This document shows, piece after piece, positions 54,881 to 63,158 of a DNA stretch of 64,000 bases; the first letter of the stretch is position 1; the number at the start of each line of letters is the position of its first letter. A program made the position numbers and the translations under genes. The stretch is from positions 62,001 through 126,000 of the forward strand of contig NZ_JACLAU010000004.1 in the NCBI RefSeq assembly GCF_014230305.1. Direction: 5' to 3'. The notes under the pieces are model-generated. The model was not told the DNA's origin and made no database searches. It was given only the letters and a program-made list of their open reading frames with translations. Source of the stretch: Novosphingobium aerophilum. Lineage in GTDB: Bacteria; Pseudomonadota; Alphaproteobacteria; Sphingomonadales; Sphingomonadaceae.

Positions 54881-56248
54881 ATGAACACCTCGCGCGAATT
54901 CCCTGGTCCGTTGCTGAGCCGCGCTGCGGCAGCGGTGAGCATTGCGGCCTCGCTGTCGATCCTGGGCGGTTGCGCCGGTTCGGCATCGCCGCGTTCGGCC
55001 TCGGCCGAGCCGGCGGCTTCGGTCCGCACCGCGGATCGCGCTCTGGCCAAGGCCGAACAGGCCGTGCAGCGGGCGCCGCAGGATGCCGCCGCACGCGCCG
55101 CCCTGGCCCAGGCCTACCTCGCGGCCGGGCGTTTCCAGTCGGCTGCGACGACCTTCGATGATGCGATGTCGCTGGGCGACAACAGCGCGCGCACCGCGCT
55201 TGGCCTGGCGCTGGCGCAGATCGGCCTCGGCCGCCAGCGCGAGGCCGTCGCCCTGCTGGACGACTGGCGCGCCGAAATTCCGGCGAGCGACCTGGGCCTC
55301 GCCCTCGCTCTGGCGGGGGAACCCGCGCGCGGCGTGGCGATCCTCAGCGACGCCGCCCGCTCGGGCGAGAGCACGCCCAAGCTGCGCCAGAACCTGGCCT
55401 ATGCCTATGCCCTGTCCGGCCGCTGGACCGAGGCGCGCGTCATGGCCGCGCAGGACCTGCCCGCGGCCGAACTGGACCGCCGCATGGCGATCTGGGCGCT
55501 CTCCGCGCTGCCGGACCGGACCCAGGAACGCGTTGCCGGCCTGATCGGCGCACCGCTGCGCAGCGATCCCGGCCAGCCGGCCGCGCTGGCGCTCCGCAGC
55601 GATCCCGGCCAGCCGGCCGCGCTGGCGCTCCGCAGCGATCCGGTGGGCGAGCAGCTTGCCGCCCAGTCCGCCCGTCCGCTGCCGGCCGCGCCGGCTCCGG
55701 TCGCCGCTACGGCTCTTGCCCAGGCCGGTGACGAACTGCCCGCCACCCCCGCCACTGCGGAATCGGTGGCCGTGACCCAGAACCTGGCGGCCCAGACCGA
55801 TCAGCCGGCGGCCGAACCCGCAGGCAAGGCCCTGCCGCGCCCCAGCGTCGCCTCGGCCTTTGCCCGGCTCACCCCCAAGCCCGCACGCTCGGCGCGCCCG
55901 GCCCTGATGGCGGCCGCAGCGGTCAGCGCCGTGCGCGGCACCCACCTGGTCCAACTGGGCGCCTTCTCCAGCAAGCAGGGCGCGCGGCGCGCCTGGGGCA
56001 TCTTCGTCCAGCGCACACCGCACCTTGCCAGCTTCCGGATGACGATCACCCAGGCCAATGTGCGCGGCAAGCAGCTGTGGCGTGTGGCGGCTGCCGGGCT
56101 TAACGGTTCGGGCGCGGCCAGCGGGCTCTGTTCGCAGGTCAAGTCCGGCGGAGGGGCCTGCTTCGCCTATGCCACGCCGCTGCGCCCCACCGCCGTGCCG
56201 GTGTTGCCCGGTCGCGACCTATCGGGCCCGCAGCGCGCGCGGCGTTAA
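54881..56248 (+). CDS. TPR lipoprotein with C-terminal SPOR domain
   Basis: 455 aa. Signal peptide with lipobox LGGCAG (Cys about residue 31), TPR-like helices (about residues 45-220; ADRALAKAEQAVQRAPQDAAARAALAQAYLAAGRFQSAATTFDDAM), a variable Ala/Pro-rich linker including two perfect 36-base tandem repeats, and a SPOR domain (about 345-430; GTHLVQLGAFSSKQGARRAWGIFVQRTPHLA). It should be an outer-membrane or periplasmic peptidoglycan-binding protein. It is the third gene of the ParA cassette and ends at a clear terminator. Confidence 0.88.
   Translation: MNTSREFPGPLLSRAAAAVSIAASLSILGGCAGSASPRSASAEPAASVRTADRALAKAEQAVQRAPQDAAARAALAQAYLAAGRFQSAATTFDDAMSLGDNSARTALGLALAQIGLGRQREAVALLDDWRAEIPASDLGLALALAGEPARGVAILSDAARSGESTPKLRQNLAYAYALSGRWTEARVMAAQDLPAAELDRRMAIWALSALPDRTQERVAGLIGAPLRSDPGQPAALALRSDPGQPAALALRSDPVGEQLAAQSARPLPAAPAPVAATALAQAGDELPATPATAESVAVTQNLAAQTDQPAAEPAGKALPRPSVASAFARLTPKPARSARPALMAAAAVSAVRGTHLVQLGAFSSKQGARRAWGIFVQRTPHLASFRMTITQANVRGKQLWRVAAAGLNGSGAASGLCSQVKSGGGACFAYATPLRPTAVPVLPGRDLSGPQRARR
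55559..55641 (+). repeat. 36-base coding tandem repeat
   Basis: Two identical 36-base copies (55559-55594 and 55595-55630) and an 11-base partial third, encoding RSDPGQPAALAL twice. In frame, in the linker of the SPOR lipoprotein; copy number probably varies between strains. Confidence 0.95.
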
Positions 56249-56302
56249 CGCTTCGACAGGATTTGACGGTCTATACCCGGCCCATCGACCAACCTTGTTC
56301 AG

Positions 56303-56332
56303 CCCCTCCGACATCCCTCGGAGGGGTTTTTT
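56303..56332 (+). terminator. Rho-independent terminator of the ParA-RHH-SPOR unit
   Basis: CCCCTCCGA (56303-56311), loop CATCCC, TCGGAGGGG (56318-56326), then six T. Strong. Confidence 0.92.
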
Positions 56333-56361
56333 CTTGTCCGCGGTGCCCGTTCGGTCGGGCG

Positions 56362-57594
56362 TCACGCCACCTGGGCCGCGCCCTTGAACAGCGCGGTGAC
56401 GCGGCCCTGGACCGGCTGGCGGTCGAACGGGGTGTTGCCCGCGCTGGCGGCCATCTTGTCCGAATCGACGATCCACGGCCGGTCCGGATCGATCACCGCC
56501 AGATCGGCGGCATGATCGATCGCCAGCACCCCGGCGGGCACATTCAGCAGGGTGGCGGGGGTGGCCGCCAGCAGGCGGAACGCGCGGGCCAGGTCGATCA
56601 CCCCGTCGCGCACCAGCGATAGCGTCATCGGCAGCACGGTCTCGGCCCCGGCCATGCCGGGTTCGGCATCGGCGAAGGGCAGGCGCTTGTCCTCTGGCCC
56701 GCGCGGATCATGGCCCGAGGCGATCACGTCGATCGTACCGTCGGCGATCGCCGCGATCACCGCCTTGCGATCGGCTTCCGAGCGCAGCGGCGGAGACAGC
56801 CGCAGGAAGGTGCGGAAGCCCGCCAGCGCCGTGTCCGACAGCATGAAGTGCGCCGGCGTGACCCCGGCGGTGACCGCGACGCCGCGCCGCTTGGCCGCGC
56901 GCACCAGATCGAGCCCGGCCGCAGTGGTCACCTGCCGCAGGTGCAGGCGCGCGCCGGCCAGTTCGGCCAGGGCGATGTCGCGGGCGACGGCGAGCGCTTC
57001 GGCCTCGGCCGGAGCCGAGGGCAGGCCCAGCCTGGTGGCCATCTCCGAGGCGGTCGCGACCGCCTGGCCGGTGATCCCGCTGTCCTCGGCGTGGCTGACC
57101 ACCACCAGATCGAGCATCGCGCAATAGCGCAGCAGCCGCAGCATGGTCCCCGAATCGGCGATCCACGCCCGTCCCGTGCTCACCGCCCGGGCCCCGGCAT
57201 CGCGCATCAGGGCGATCTCGGCGATCTCGCTGCCGTCGAGCGCGCGGGTTGCGGCAGCGAGGGGGTGGACCCACAGCCCGGGCTTGCCGCTCTGGGCGGC
57301 GAAGCGGACCCGGGCCGGATGGTCGAGCGGTGGTCCCTGGTCGGGCATCAGCGCGGCGCGGGTGATCCCGCCGAAGTGGAAGGCCGGCTTGTCGACCGCG
57401 AAGACCCCGAGATCGACGATCCCCGGGGTCACGAGCTGGCCCCGGGCATCGAACACCCGGTCGTCCGGGGCGGGCACCACGTCGGGCCCGAGGGCGACGA
57501 TCCGGTCGCCCTCGGTGCGCAGGGCCCCGGCAACAGGATCGCCCGAGGGCAGCACCAGCCGGGCGTTGATGATGGTCAGCGGCGCCGAAATCAT
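56362..57594 (-). CDS. Degenerate (non-catalytic) dihydroorotase paired with PyrB
   Basis: 410 aa amidohydrolase-fold protein, clearly related to class I dihydroorotases ([61 protein letters not shown]). The metal-binding HxH after PGIVDL is replaced: Gly63 and Phe65 in DLGVF. The catalytic TDHAPH motif has become SGHDPR. This is the PyrC' (PyrX) pattern, in which an inactive homologue stabilises PyrB, as in pseudomonads. Its start overlaps the PyrB stop (ATGA), so the two are made together. A separate active PyrC is expected elsewhere. Confidence 0.85.
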   Translation of the reverse strand: MISAPLTIINARLVLPSGDPVAGALRTEGDRIVALGPDVVPAPDDRVFDARGQLVTPGIVDLGVFAVDKPAFHFGGITRAALMPDQGPPLDHPARVRFAAQSGKPGLWVHPLAAATRALDGSEIAEIALMRDAGARAVSTGRAWIADSGTMLRLLRYCAMLDLVVVSHAEDSGITGQAVATASEMATRLGLPSAPAEAEALAVARDIALAELAGARLHLRQVTTAAGLDLVRAAKRRGVAVTAGVTPAHFMLSDTALAGFRTFLRLSPPLRSEADRKAVIAAIADGTIDVIASGHDPRGPEDKRLPFADAEPGMAGAETVLPMTLSLVRDGVIDLARAFRLLAATPATLLNVPAGVLAIDHAADLAVIDPDRPWIVDSDKMAASAGNTPFDRQPVQGRVTALFKGAAQVA

Positions 57595-58604
57595 GCCCAG
57601 CCCTCCACCCCGCGCGCGCGGCGGGTCAGCACGTCCAGGCAGGCCATGCGGATCGCCACGCCCATTTCCACCTGCGTGGTGATCAGCGACACAGCCGGAT
57701 GATCGGCCACGTTGCTGTCGATCTCGATCCCGCGGTTCATCGGGCCGGGATGCATGACCAGCGCCCCCGGCGCGGCCCGGGCCAGCCGGTCGAGCGTCAG
57801 GCCATAGAGATGGCGGTACTCGCGCGGGGAGGGGACGAACTGGCCCTGCATCCGTTCCAGTTGGAGCCGCAGCATCATCACCACGTCGGCCCCGGCCAGC
57901 GCCGCGTCGAAATCGTGGAAGGGGGTGACCTTGAGCTGCTCGATCTCGGCCGGCATCAGCGCCGGAGGGGCGCAGACGCGCACCTCGGCACCCAGCGTGG
58001 TCAGGGCGTGGATGTTCGACCGCGCGACCCGGCTGTGCAGGATATCGCCGCAGATCACCACCTTGAGCCCGGCGAAGGGCTCGCCCGTCTCGCCCCGGGC
58101 GCGCAGCGCGCTGCGGATCGTCAGGGCATCGAGCAGGCCCTGGGTGGGATGTTCGTGCTGGCCGTCGCCGGCATTGAGCACCGGGCAGTCCACCTTGTCG
58201 GCGATCAGCCGCACCGCGCCCGAACTGGCATGACGGATGACGATGGCATCGGCGCGCATGGCGTTGAGCGTCAGCGCGGTGTCGATCAGCGTCTCGCCCT
58301 TCTTCACGCTGGAGGTGGCGGCATGCATGTTGACGACGTCGGCCCCCAGGCGCTTGCCCGCGATCTCGAAGCTCAGCAGGGTCCGCGTGGAATTCTCGAA
58401 GAAGGCGTTGATGATCGTCAGCCCGGCCAGGACTTCGGCCCGCTTGTGCGGCTGGCGGTTGAGCGCCACCCACGGTTCGGCCTCGTCCAGCAGGTAGAGC
58501 AGCTCATGCGGGGCCAGGCCAGCCAGCCCCAGCAGGTCGCGATGCGGGAAAGCGGCTCCGCCCGCAGGGTAGCGGCCGGTGTTCGGGAGAGATGGCGCTG
58601 TCAT
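57591..58604 (-). CDS. pyrB: Aspartate carbamoyltransferase catalytic subunit PyrB
   Basis: Condenses carbamoyl phosphate with aspartate, committing to pyrimidine synthesis. 337 aa from ATG 58604; an ATG-like upstream extension lacks homology. Carbamoyl-phosphate site [25 protein letters not shown] at about residues 70-95, [26 protein letters not shown] and [13 protein letters not shown]. Long pseudomonad-type PyrB that works with a PyrC'-like partner. The 155-base gap to sppA (divergent) is without a gene. Confidence 0.97.
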   Translation of the reverse strand: MTAPSLPNTGRYPAGGAAFPHRDLLGLAGLAPHELLYLLDEAEPWVALNRQPHKRAEVLAGLTIINAFFENSTRTLLSFEIAGKRLGADVVNMHAATSSVKKGETLIDTALTLNAMRADAIVIRHASSGAVRLIADKVDCPVLNAGDGQHEHPTQGLLDALTIRSALRARGETGEPFAGLKVVICGDILHSRVARSNIHALTTLGAEVRVCAPPALMPAEIEQLKVTPFHDFDAALAGADVVMMLRLQLERMQGQFVPSPREYRHLYGLTLDRLARAAPGALVMHPGPMNRGIEIDSNVADHPAVSLITTQVEMGVAIRMACLDVLTRRARGVEGWA

Positions 58605-58759
58605 TGAAGACAGCGCACTAGCCGCGCCATGCCGTGGCAACAAGCCACCCGCGCAACTGTCCACTTTCTTATTTCCCGCGCCCGCCTATCTTGGAGGCTC
58701 AACCGGGAGGATCCGGGCCCCGGGCCCGCGCTCCTCCGCTGCGGGACGGACAAGAACCG

Positions 58760-60640
58760 ATGATTTTCGCGCGCAAGGTCTGGAAGCTGCTGGTCGCGAT
58801 CAAGGACGGGCTGGTCCTGCTGCTGATGCTCCTGTTCTTCGGGGCGCTCTATGCCGGGCTGTCGAGCCGGCCCAGTCCCGCCCAGGTGCGCGAGGGGGCC
58901 CTGCTGCTGCGGCTGAAGGGCGCCGTGGTGGAAGAGCCCGAGCAGGTCGATCCGCTCAGCGCGCTGGCCAGCCGCTCGATGCCGGTCACCCAGTACCGCG
59001 CCCGCGATCTGGTCCGCGCGATCCGGGCCGCGGCGAGTGATGCCCGGATCAAGGGCGTGGCGATTGACTTGACCGGGTTTCGCGGCGGCGGCTTCGTCCA
59101 TCTCAGCGAGATCGGCGAGGCGCTCGACCAGGTCCGCGCGGCGAAGAAGCCGGTGCTGGTCTATGGCACGGTCTACGACGATGACAGCGTGCTGCTGGCC
59201 GCGCATGCCAGCGAGGTCTGGATCCATCCGCTGGGCAGCGCCTTCGTTCAGGGCCCGGGTGGGCAGACCCCCTATCTCAAGGGGCTGATCGATCGCTTCA
59301 AGGTCAACGTCCACGTCTATCGCGTGGGCACCTACAAGGACTATGTCGAGCCGTTCGAGCGGACCGAGATGTCGGGCCCGGCGCGCGAGGCGCGGGGTGC
59401 CGTGCTCCAGGCGATCTATGGGCAATGGCAGGACAATGTCCGCAAGGCCCGGCCGGCGGCCAAGCTTGAGCTCGCCTCGGCGCAGTTGGCCCAGACGATC
59501 AAGGCGGCCGGCGGCGATAGCGCCAGGGCGGCGACCGCGTCCGGCCTGGTCGACAGGATCGGCGACCGTGCCGCCTTCGGCGACCGGGTCGCGGCGCTGG
59601 TCGGCAAGGACGATTCCGACAAGACCCCCGGCGCCTTCGCCCACACCTCGCTGCGCACCTGGATCGCCGCCAATCCGGCCCCGAGCGGGGGCAAGCGGAT
59701 CGGGGTGGTGACCGTCGCCGGCGAGATCGTCGACGGCGATGCCGGGCCCGGGACGGCAGGGGGTGATCGCATCGCCGAGCTGCTCGAATCCAGCCAGGCC
59801 GCCGATCTTGCCGGGCTGGTGATCCGGGTCGATTCGCCGGGCGGATCGGTCATGGCGTCCGAACGGATCCGCGGCGCGATCGAGCGGATCAAGGCCAAGG
59901 GCGTGCCGGTGGCCGTATCGATGGCCAATCTGGCGGCCAGCGGCGGGTACTGGGTGTCGACGCCGGGCACCCGGATCTTCGCCGAACCCGGCACGATCAC
60001 CGGATCGATCGGCATCTTCGCCGTGATCCCCTCGTTCGAACGGACCCTGGCCGATTACGGGGTCAAGTCCGACGGGGTCCGCACCACGCCGCTGTCCGGT
60101 CAGCCCGACGTGTTCGGGGGCTTCACCCCCGAGGTGGAGGCCGTGCTGCAGGCCAATATCGAGGGCGGCTACCAGCGCTTCCTGGGCCTGGTGGCGAAAT
60201 CGCGCGGCAAGACCCCGCAGCAGATCGATGCCGTGGCGCAGGGCCGCATCTGGGACGGCGGGACCGCGCGCCAGATCGGCCTGGTCGATCAATTCGGCTC
60301 GCTCGATGACGCGCTGAACTGGGTGGCGGGCCAGGCCAAGCTCGGCCAGGGCGCGTGGAGCCCGCTGTACCTGGGGCAGAGCGACAACCGCTATGCCTCG
60401 CTGCTGCAGAAGCTGTTCGGCCGCGACGACGAGAGCGAGGCGCCGGAGGGCGATGCCTTCGCCCAGTTGGCGGCGCGCCAGCAGGACAGGCTCCTCGGCA
60501 CGCTGGCCAGCGCGGAACGGGTGGTCGGCGGGCAGGGGGCCCAGGCCTATTGCCTCGGCTGCCCGCCGTCCGCGGCGGCCGGACGCATTGCGGCCCAGCC
60601 CGGGCCGCTGACCCGCTGGCTGGCGGGGTTGCTGCGGTAG
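58760..60640 (+). CDS. sppA: Signal peptide peptidase SppA, 67-kDa type
   Basis: 626 aa serine-lysine peptidase that degrades cleaved signal peptides in the inner membrane. N-terminal transmembrane anchor (KDGLVLLLMLLFFGALYAGL), then two S49 units. Catalytic Lys193 in GTYKDYVEPFER (first half) and Ser394 in MANLAASGGYW (second half), as in E. coli SppA. Long form typical of proteobacteria. ATG 58760; the earlier open frame has no homology. Followed by a repeat-containing gap of about 300 bases. Confidence 0.95.
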   Translation: MIFARKVWKLLVAIKDGLVLLLMLLFFGALYAGLSSRPSPAQVREGALLLRLKGAVVEEPEQVDPLSALASRSMPVTQYRARDLVRAIRAAASDARIKGVAIDLTGFRGGGFVHLSEIGEALDQVRAAKKPVLVYGTVYDDDSVLLAAHASEVWIHPLGSAFVQGPGGQTPYLKGLIDRFKVNVHVYRVGTYKDYVEPFERTEMSGPAREARGAVLQAIYGQWQDNVRKARPAAKLELASAQLAQTIKAAGGDSARAATASGLVDRIGDRAAFGDRVAALVGKDDSDKTPGAFAHTSLRTWIAANPAPSGGKRIGVVTVAGEIVDGDAGPGTAGGDRIAELLESSQAADLAGLVIRVDSPGGSVMASERIRGAIERIKAKGVPVAVSMANLAASGGYWVSTPGTRIFAEPGTITGSIGIFAVIPSFERTLADYGVKSDGVRTTPLSGQPDVFGGFTPEVEAVLQANIEGGYQRFLGLVAKSRGKTPQQIDAVAQGRIWDGGTARQIGLVDQFGSLDDALNWVAGQAKLGQGAWSPLYLGQSDNRYASLLQKLFGRDDESEAPEGDAFAQLAARQQDRLLGTLASAERVVGGQGAQAYCLGCPPSAAAGRIAAQPGPLTRWLAGLLR

Positions 60641-60740
60641 GAACGGGCGGACGGGCCGGGCCGAGTGGTGCGGGGGCGGCTAGCGCCTGAAGTCGGACAT
60701 CCAGATTCTCTCCACGCAGAGCAAACGCCCACCCCTTGAT

Positions 60741-60827
60741 CGTCGCCCCGGCCTTGAGCCGGGGCAGGGCTTGGTTCGCAACGGCCGGGTAAGAAGAGCC
60801 CTGTCCCGGGTCAAGCCCGGGACGACG
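60741..60827. repeat. Paired inverted repeat downstream of sppA
   Basis: CGTCGCCCCGGCCTTGAGCC... (60741-60772) and a variant inverse arm ...GGGTCAAGCCCGGGACGACG (60791-60827), the stems differing at several bases. The gap 60641-60938 holds this repeat and no gene. Confidence 0.75.
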
Positions 60828-60938
60828 ATGATCTTTTTCGGGTTAGCACCGGGTTGGCCGGCCCCGTCCCCGTGCGCCCCATGGCAGCTCTCCACCCAGT
60901 TCGGTCGTTCCAAGCACCACCGAACCCTGTCCGCTCGG

Positions 60939-61115
60939 CTAGAGCTCCGGCCATTCCGGGAGAGCGCGGTCGGGAACGTCGTCGTCCGGGGCAATCTCCG
61001 GGAACCCGTCAGGGTTCGCAGGGGGCGGTTCGGGAGCGATCACCGGGATCAGTTCATCCGGCAGGGTCGGGTCGATCGGGGTGGTCGGGTCGCTGGGGGC
61101 GGGCTGGGTGGCCAT
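60939..61115 (-). CDS. Small acidic proline-rich protein (58 aa)
   Basis: 58 codons with a strong Shine-Dalgarno (AGGAG, eight bases before ATG). The sequence, beginning MATQPAPSDPTTPIDP, is very rich in Pro and Asp (DELIPVIAPEPPPANP, EIAPDDDVPDRALPEW), with no basic residues until near the end. Intrinsically disordered in appearance; no known domain. Short disordered proteins of this kind occur in sphingomonads, but the function is unknown. It is isolated between sppA and tRNA-Leu. Confidence 0.6.
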   Translation of the reverse strand: MATQPAPSDPTTPIDPTLPDELIPVIAPEPPPANPDGFPEIAPDDDVPDRALPEWPEL

Positions 61116-61258
61116 TGGTCAGTCTCCTGCTGGGTCGCCCTCCCAGCGTCCGAAACCGCCCCCGGTTCCGCCCGTTCGGGCCATGTGCCGCCAACGCTTG
61201 CCCTTTTCGCGCCAGCCCGCTACGGGCCTGCCCTTCGGATTTCGGGCTTCGTCGGCTC

Positions 61259-61343
61259 GCGGGCGTGGCGGAACTGGTAGACGCGCTGGATTTAGGTTCC
61301 AGTATCGCAAGATGTGGGGGTTCGAGTCCCTTCGCCCGCACCA
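61259..61343 (+). tRNA. tRNA-Leu (anticodon UAG)
   Basis: 85 nt with encoded CCA: acceptor GCGGGCG/CGCCCGC, long variable arm (ATCGCAAGAT), anticodon stem CTGGA/TCCAG with loop TTTAGGT giving TAG (reads CUA). T arm GGGGG-TTCGAGT-CCCTT, with a G-U/G-T wobble. Confidence 0.95.
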
Positions 61344-61407
61344 GTTCAGCCACCGGTAGAGCGAGACGGCGGAGCGCATCGGCGTTTTTGAGAAGGCACT
61401 TATTGTC

Positions 61408-62976
61408 ATGCAGATTGTCGAGACCACCAACGAGGGTTTGAAGCGCGCCTACACGATCACCATCCCCGCCGCGGCGATCGCCGAGCGGGTCGAGGGCGAG
61501 ATCACCAAGATCGCCCCGCAGGTGCGCATGCCGGGCTTCCGCCCGGGCAAGGTGCCCGCCAACCTCGTGCGCAAGATGCATGGTCCGGCGATTCACCAGG
61601 AAGCGCTGAACACCACCATCCGTGAGGCGATGGACAAGCTGGTGGCCGACAAGCAACTGCGCCCGGCGGTCCAGCCTGCGGTGAGCCTGGGCGAAGGCTA
61701 TGCCGAGGGCCAGGACGCCGAGCTGACCGTCAGCCTGGAAGTGCTCCCCACCATCGCCGCGCCGTCGCTGGACGGGCTGAAGCTGGAAAAGCTGGTCGTG
61801 CCGGTCTCGGACGAGGCGGTTACCGAGGCGGTCGAGCGGATCGCGTCGGGCGCCAAGAGCTTCGTTGACGCGAAGAAGGGCAAGAAGGCCGAGAACGGCG
61901 ACCAGCTGGTGATCGACTTCGTCGGCAAGCTGGGCGACGAGGCCTTCGAGGGCGGTTCGGCCGAGGACACCGCGATCGAACTGGGCGCGGGCCGGTTCAT
62001 CCCGGGCTTCGAGGAGCAACTGGTCGGCGCCAAGGCCGGCGAGGAGCGCCAGATCAAGGTGACCTTCCCCGCGGACTACCCCGCCGCTCACCTGGCCGGC
62101 CAGGAAGCGACCTTCGACATCACCGTCAAGGCCGTGAAGATCGCGGGCGAGACCAAGATCGACGATGACTTCGCCAAGAACCTGGGCCTCGAGAGCCTGG
62201 AGCAATTGCAGGGCCTGCTGCGCGGCCAGTTGGAGCAGGAAACTGCCGGGCTGACCCGCACCCAGATGAAGCGCCAGTTGCTCGACATCCTGGCCGCCGG
62301 CCACGATTTCGAAGTGCCGCCGAGCATGGTCGAGGCCGAATTCGACCAGATCTGGCAGCAGTTGACCCAGGAAGCCGCCGGCGAGGAAGACCCTGCCGCC
62401 GCCCTGGCCGAGATCGAGGCCGAAAAGGACGATTACCGCAAGATCGCCGAGCGCCGCGTGCGGCTGGGCCTGCTCCTGTCGGAGATCGGCCAGGCCAACG
62501 GGGTCGAGGTGACCGCGCAGGAAATGTCGATGCTGCTCAACCAGGCGGCCCAGCAGTACCGCCCCGAGGACCGCCAGCGGTTTGTCGAGTACATCCGTTC
62601 GGAACCGCTCGCCGCGGCCCAGCTCCGCGCGCCGCTCTATGAGGACAAGGTGGTCGACTTCCTGTTCGACAAGGCCGAAGTGACCGAGCGGAGCGTGACC
62701 CGCGAGGAGCTGCAGGCCGCGATCGAGGCCGAGGAAGGCCACGTCCATGGTCCGGACTGCGGCCATGACCACGGTGACAAGCCCGCCGCCAAGAAGAAGG
62801 CTCCGGCCAAGAAGAAGGCTGCCGAGGACGCCGCTCCCGCCGCCGAAGAGGTGAAGCCGGCCAAGAAGGCGCCCGCCAAGAAGAAGGCCGCCGAGGCCGA
62901 GGCTCCGGCTGCCGAGGCCGAGGCCGCTCCGGCGCCGAAGAAGAAGGCTCCGGCCAAGAAGAAGGCCGAAGCCTGA
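61408..62976 (+). CDS. tig: Trigger factor, ribosome-associated chaperone
   Basis: 522 aa. N-terminal ribosome-binding domain with the signature GFRPGKVP at about residues 43-50, a PPIase (FKBP-like) domain around 150-240 (NGDQLVIDFVGKLGDEAFEGGSAEDTAIELGAGRFIPGFEEQLVGA), and a C-terminal arm. The tail after about residue 435 is unusual: a His-rich segment (EEGHVHGPDCGHDHGD) then four KKKAPAKKKA-type Lys/Ala/Pro repeats. Standard trigger factor (432 aa in E. coli) lacks this. A terminator follows; clpP is next. Confidence 0.96.
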   Translation: MQIVETTNEGLKRAYTITIPAAAIAERVEGEITKIAPQVRMPGFRPGKVPANLVRKMHGPAIHQEALNTTIREAMDKLVADKQLRPAVQPAVSLGEGYAEGQDAELTVSLEVLPTIAAPSLDGLKLEKLVVPVSDEAVTEAVERIASGAKSFVDAKKGKKAENGDQLVIDFVGKLGDEAFEGGSAEDTAIELGAGRFIPGFEEQLVGAKAGEERQIKVTFPADYPAAHLAGQEATFDITVKAVKIAGETKIDDDFAKNLGLESLEQLQGLLRGQLEQETAGLTRTQMKRQLLDILAAGHDFEVPPSMVEAEFDQIWQQLTQEAAGEEDPAAALAEIEAEKDDYRKIAERRVRLGLLLSEIGQANGVEVTAQEMSMLLNQAAQQYRPEDRQRFVEYIRSEPLAAAQLRAPLYEDKVVDFLFDKAEVTERSVTREELQAAIEAEEGHVHGPDCGHDHGDKPAAKKKAPAKKKAAEDAAPAAEEVKPAKKAPAKKKAAEAEAPAAEAEAAPAPKKKAPAKKKAEA

Positions 62977-63004
62977 TCAGCGGGCCAGTCGGCTGACATT
63001 CGGG

Positions 63005-63034
63005 AGGGGCGCGCCGCAAGGTGCGCCCCTTTTT
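63005..63034 (+). terminator. Rho-independent terminator after tig
   Basis: AGGGGCGC (63005-63012) pairs with GCGCCCCT (63023-63030), inner GCC-GCAA-GGT stem-loop, followed by TTTT. Confidence 0.85.
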
Positions 63035-63101
63035 GCTGGATCGGCGAACCGGGTCGGGTGTTCCATCTTCACCTCATCACCAGCATTTCACGGTAAACGC
63101 C

Positions 63102-63130
63102 CTTGAACATCGCGACGGGGCACGCGACAT
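63102..63130 (+). promoter_or_regulatory. Possible heat-shock (sigma-32) promoter of clpP
   Basis: CTTGAAC at 63102-63108 and CGACAT at 63125-63130, close to the alphaproteobacterial RpoH form (CTTG, long spacer, CYTAT-like), 29 bases before the clpP ATG. ClpP genes are commonly RpoH-controlled, but the -10 match is imperfect. Confidence 0.35.
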
Positions 63131-63158
63131 AGGCCGTCGCAATCAACGAGGGACCTTC

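Noticed and set aside
56362-58473. Single long open frame through the PyrC' and PyrB region
   Set aside because: Only the last 410 codons match dihydroorotase; the upstream part is the antiphase of pyrB, so the start at 57594 was used.
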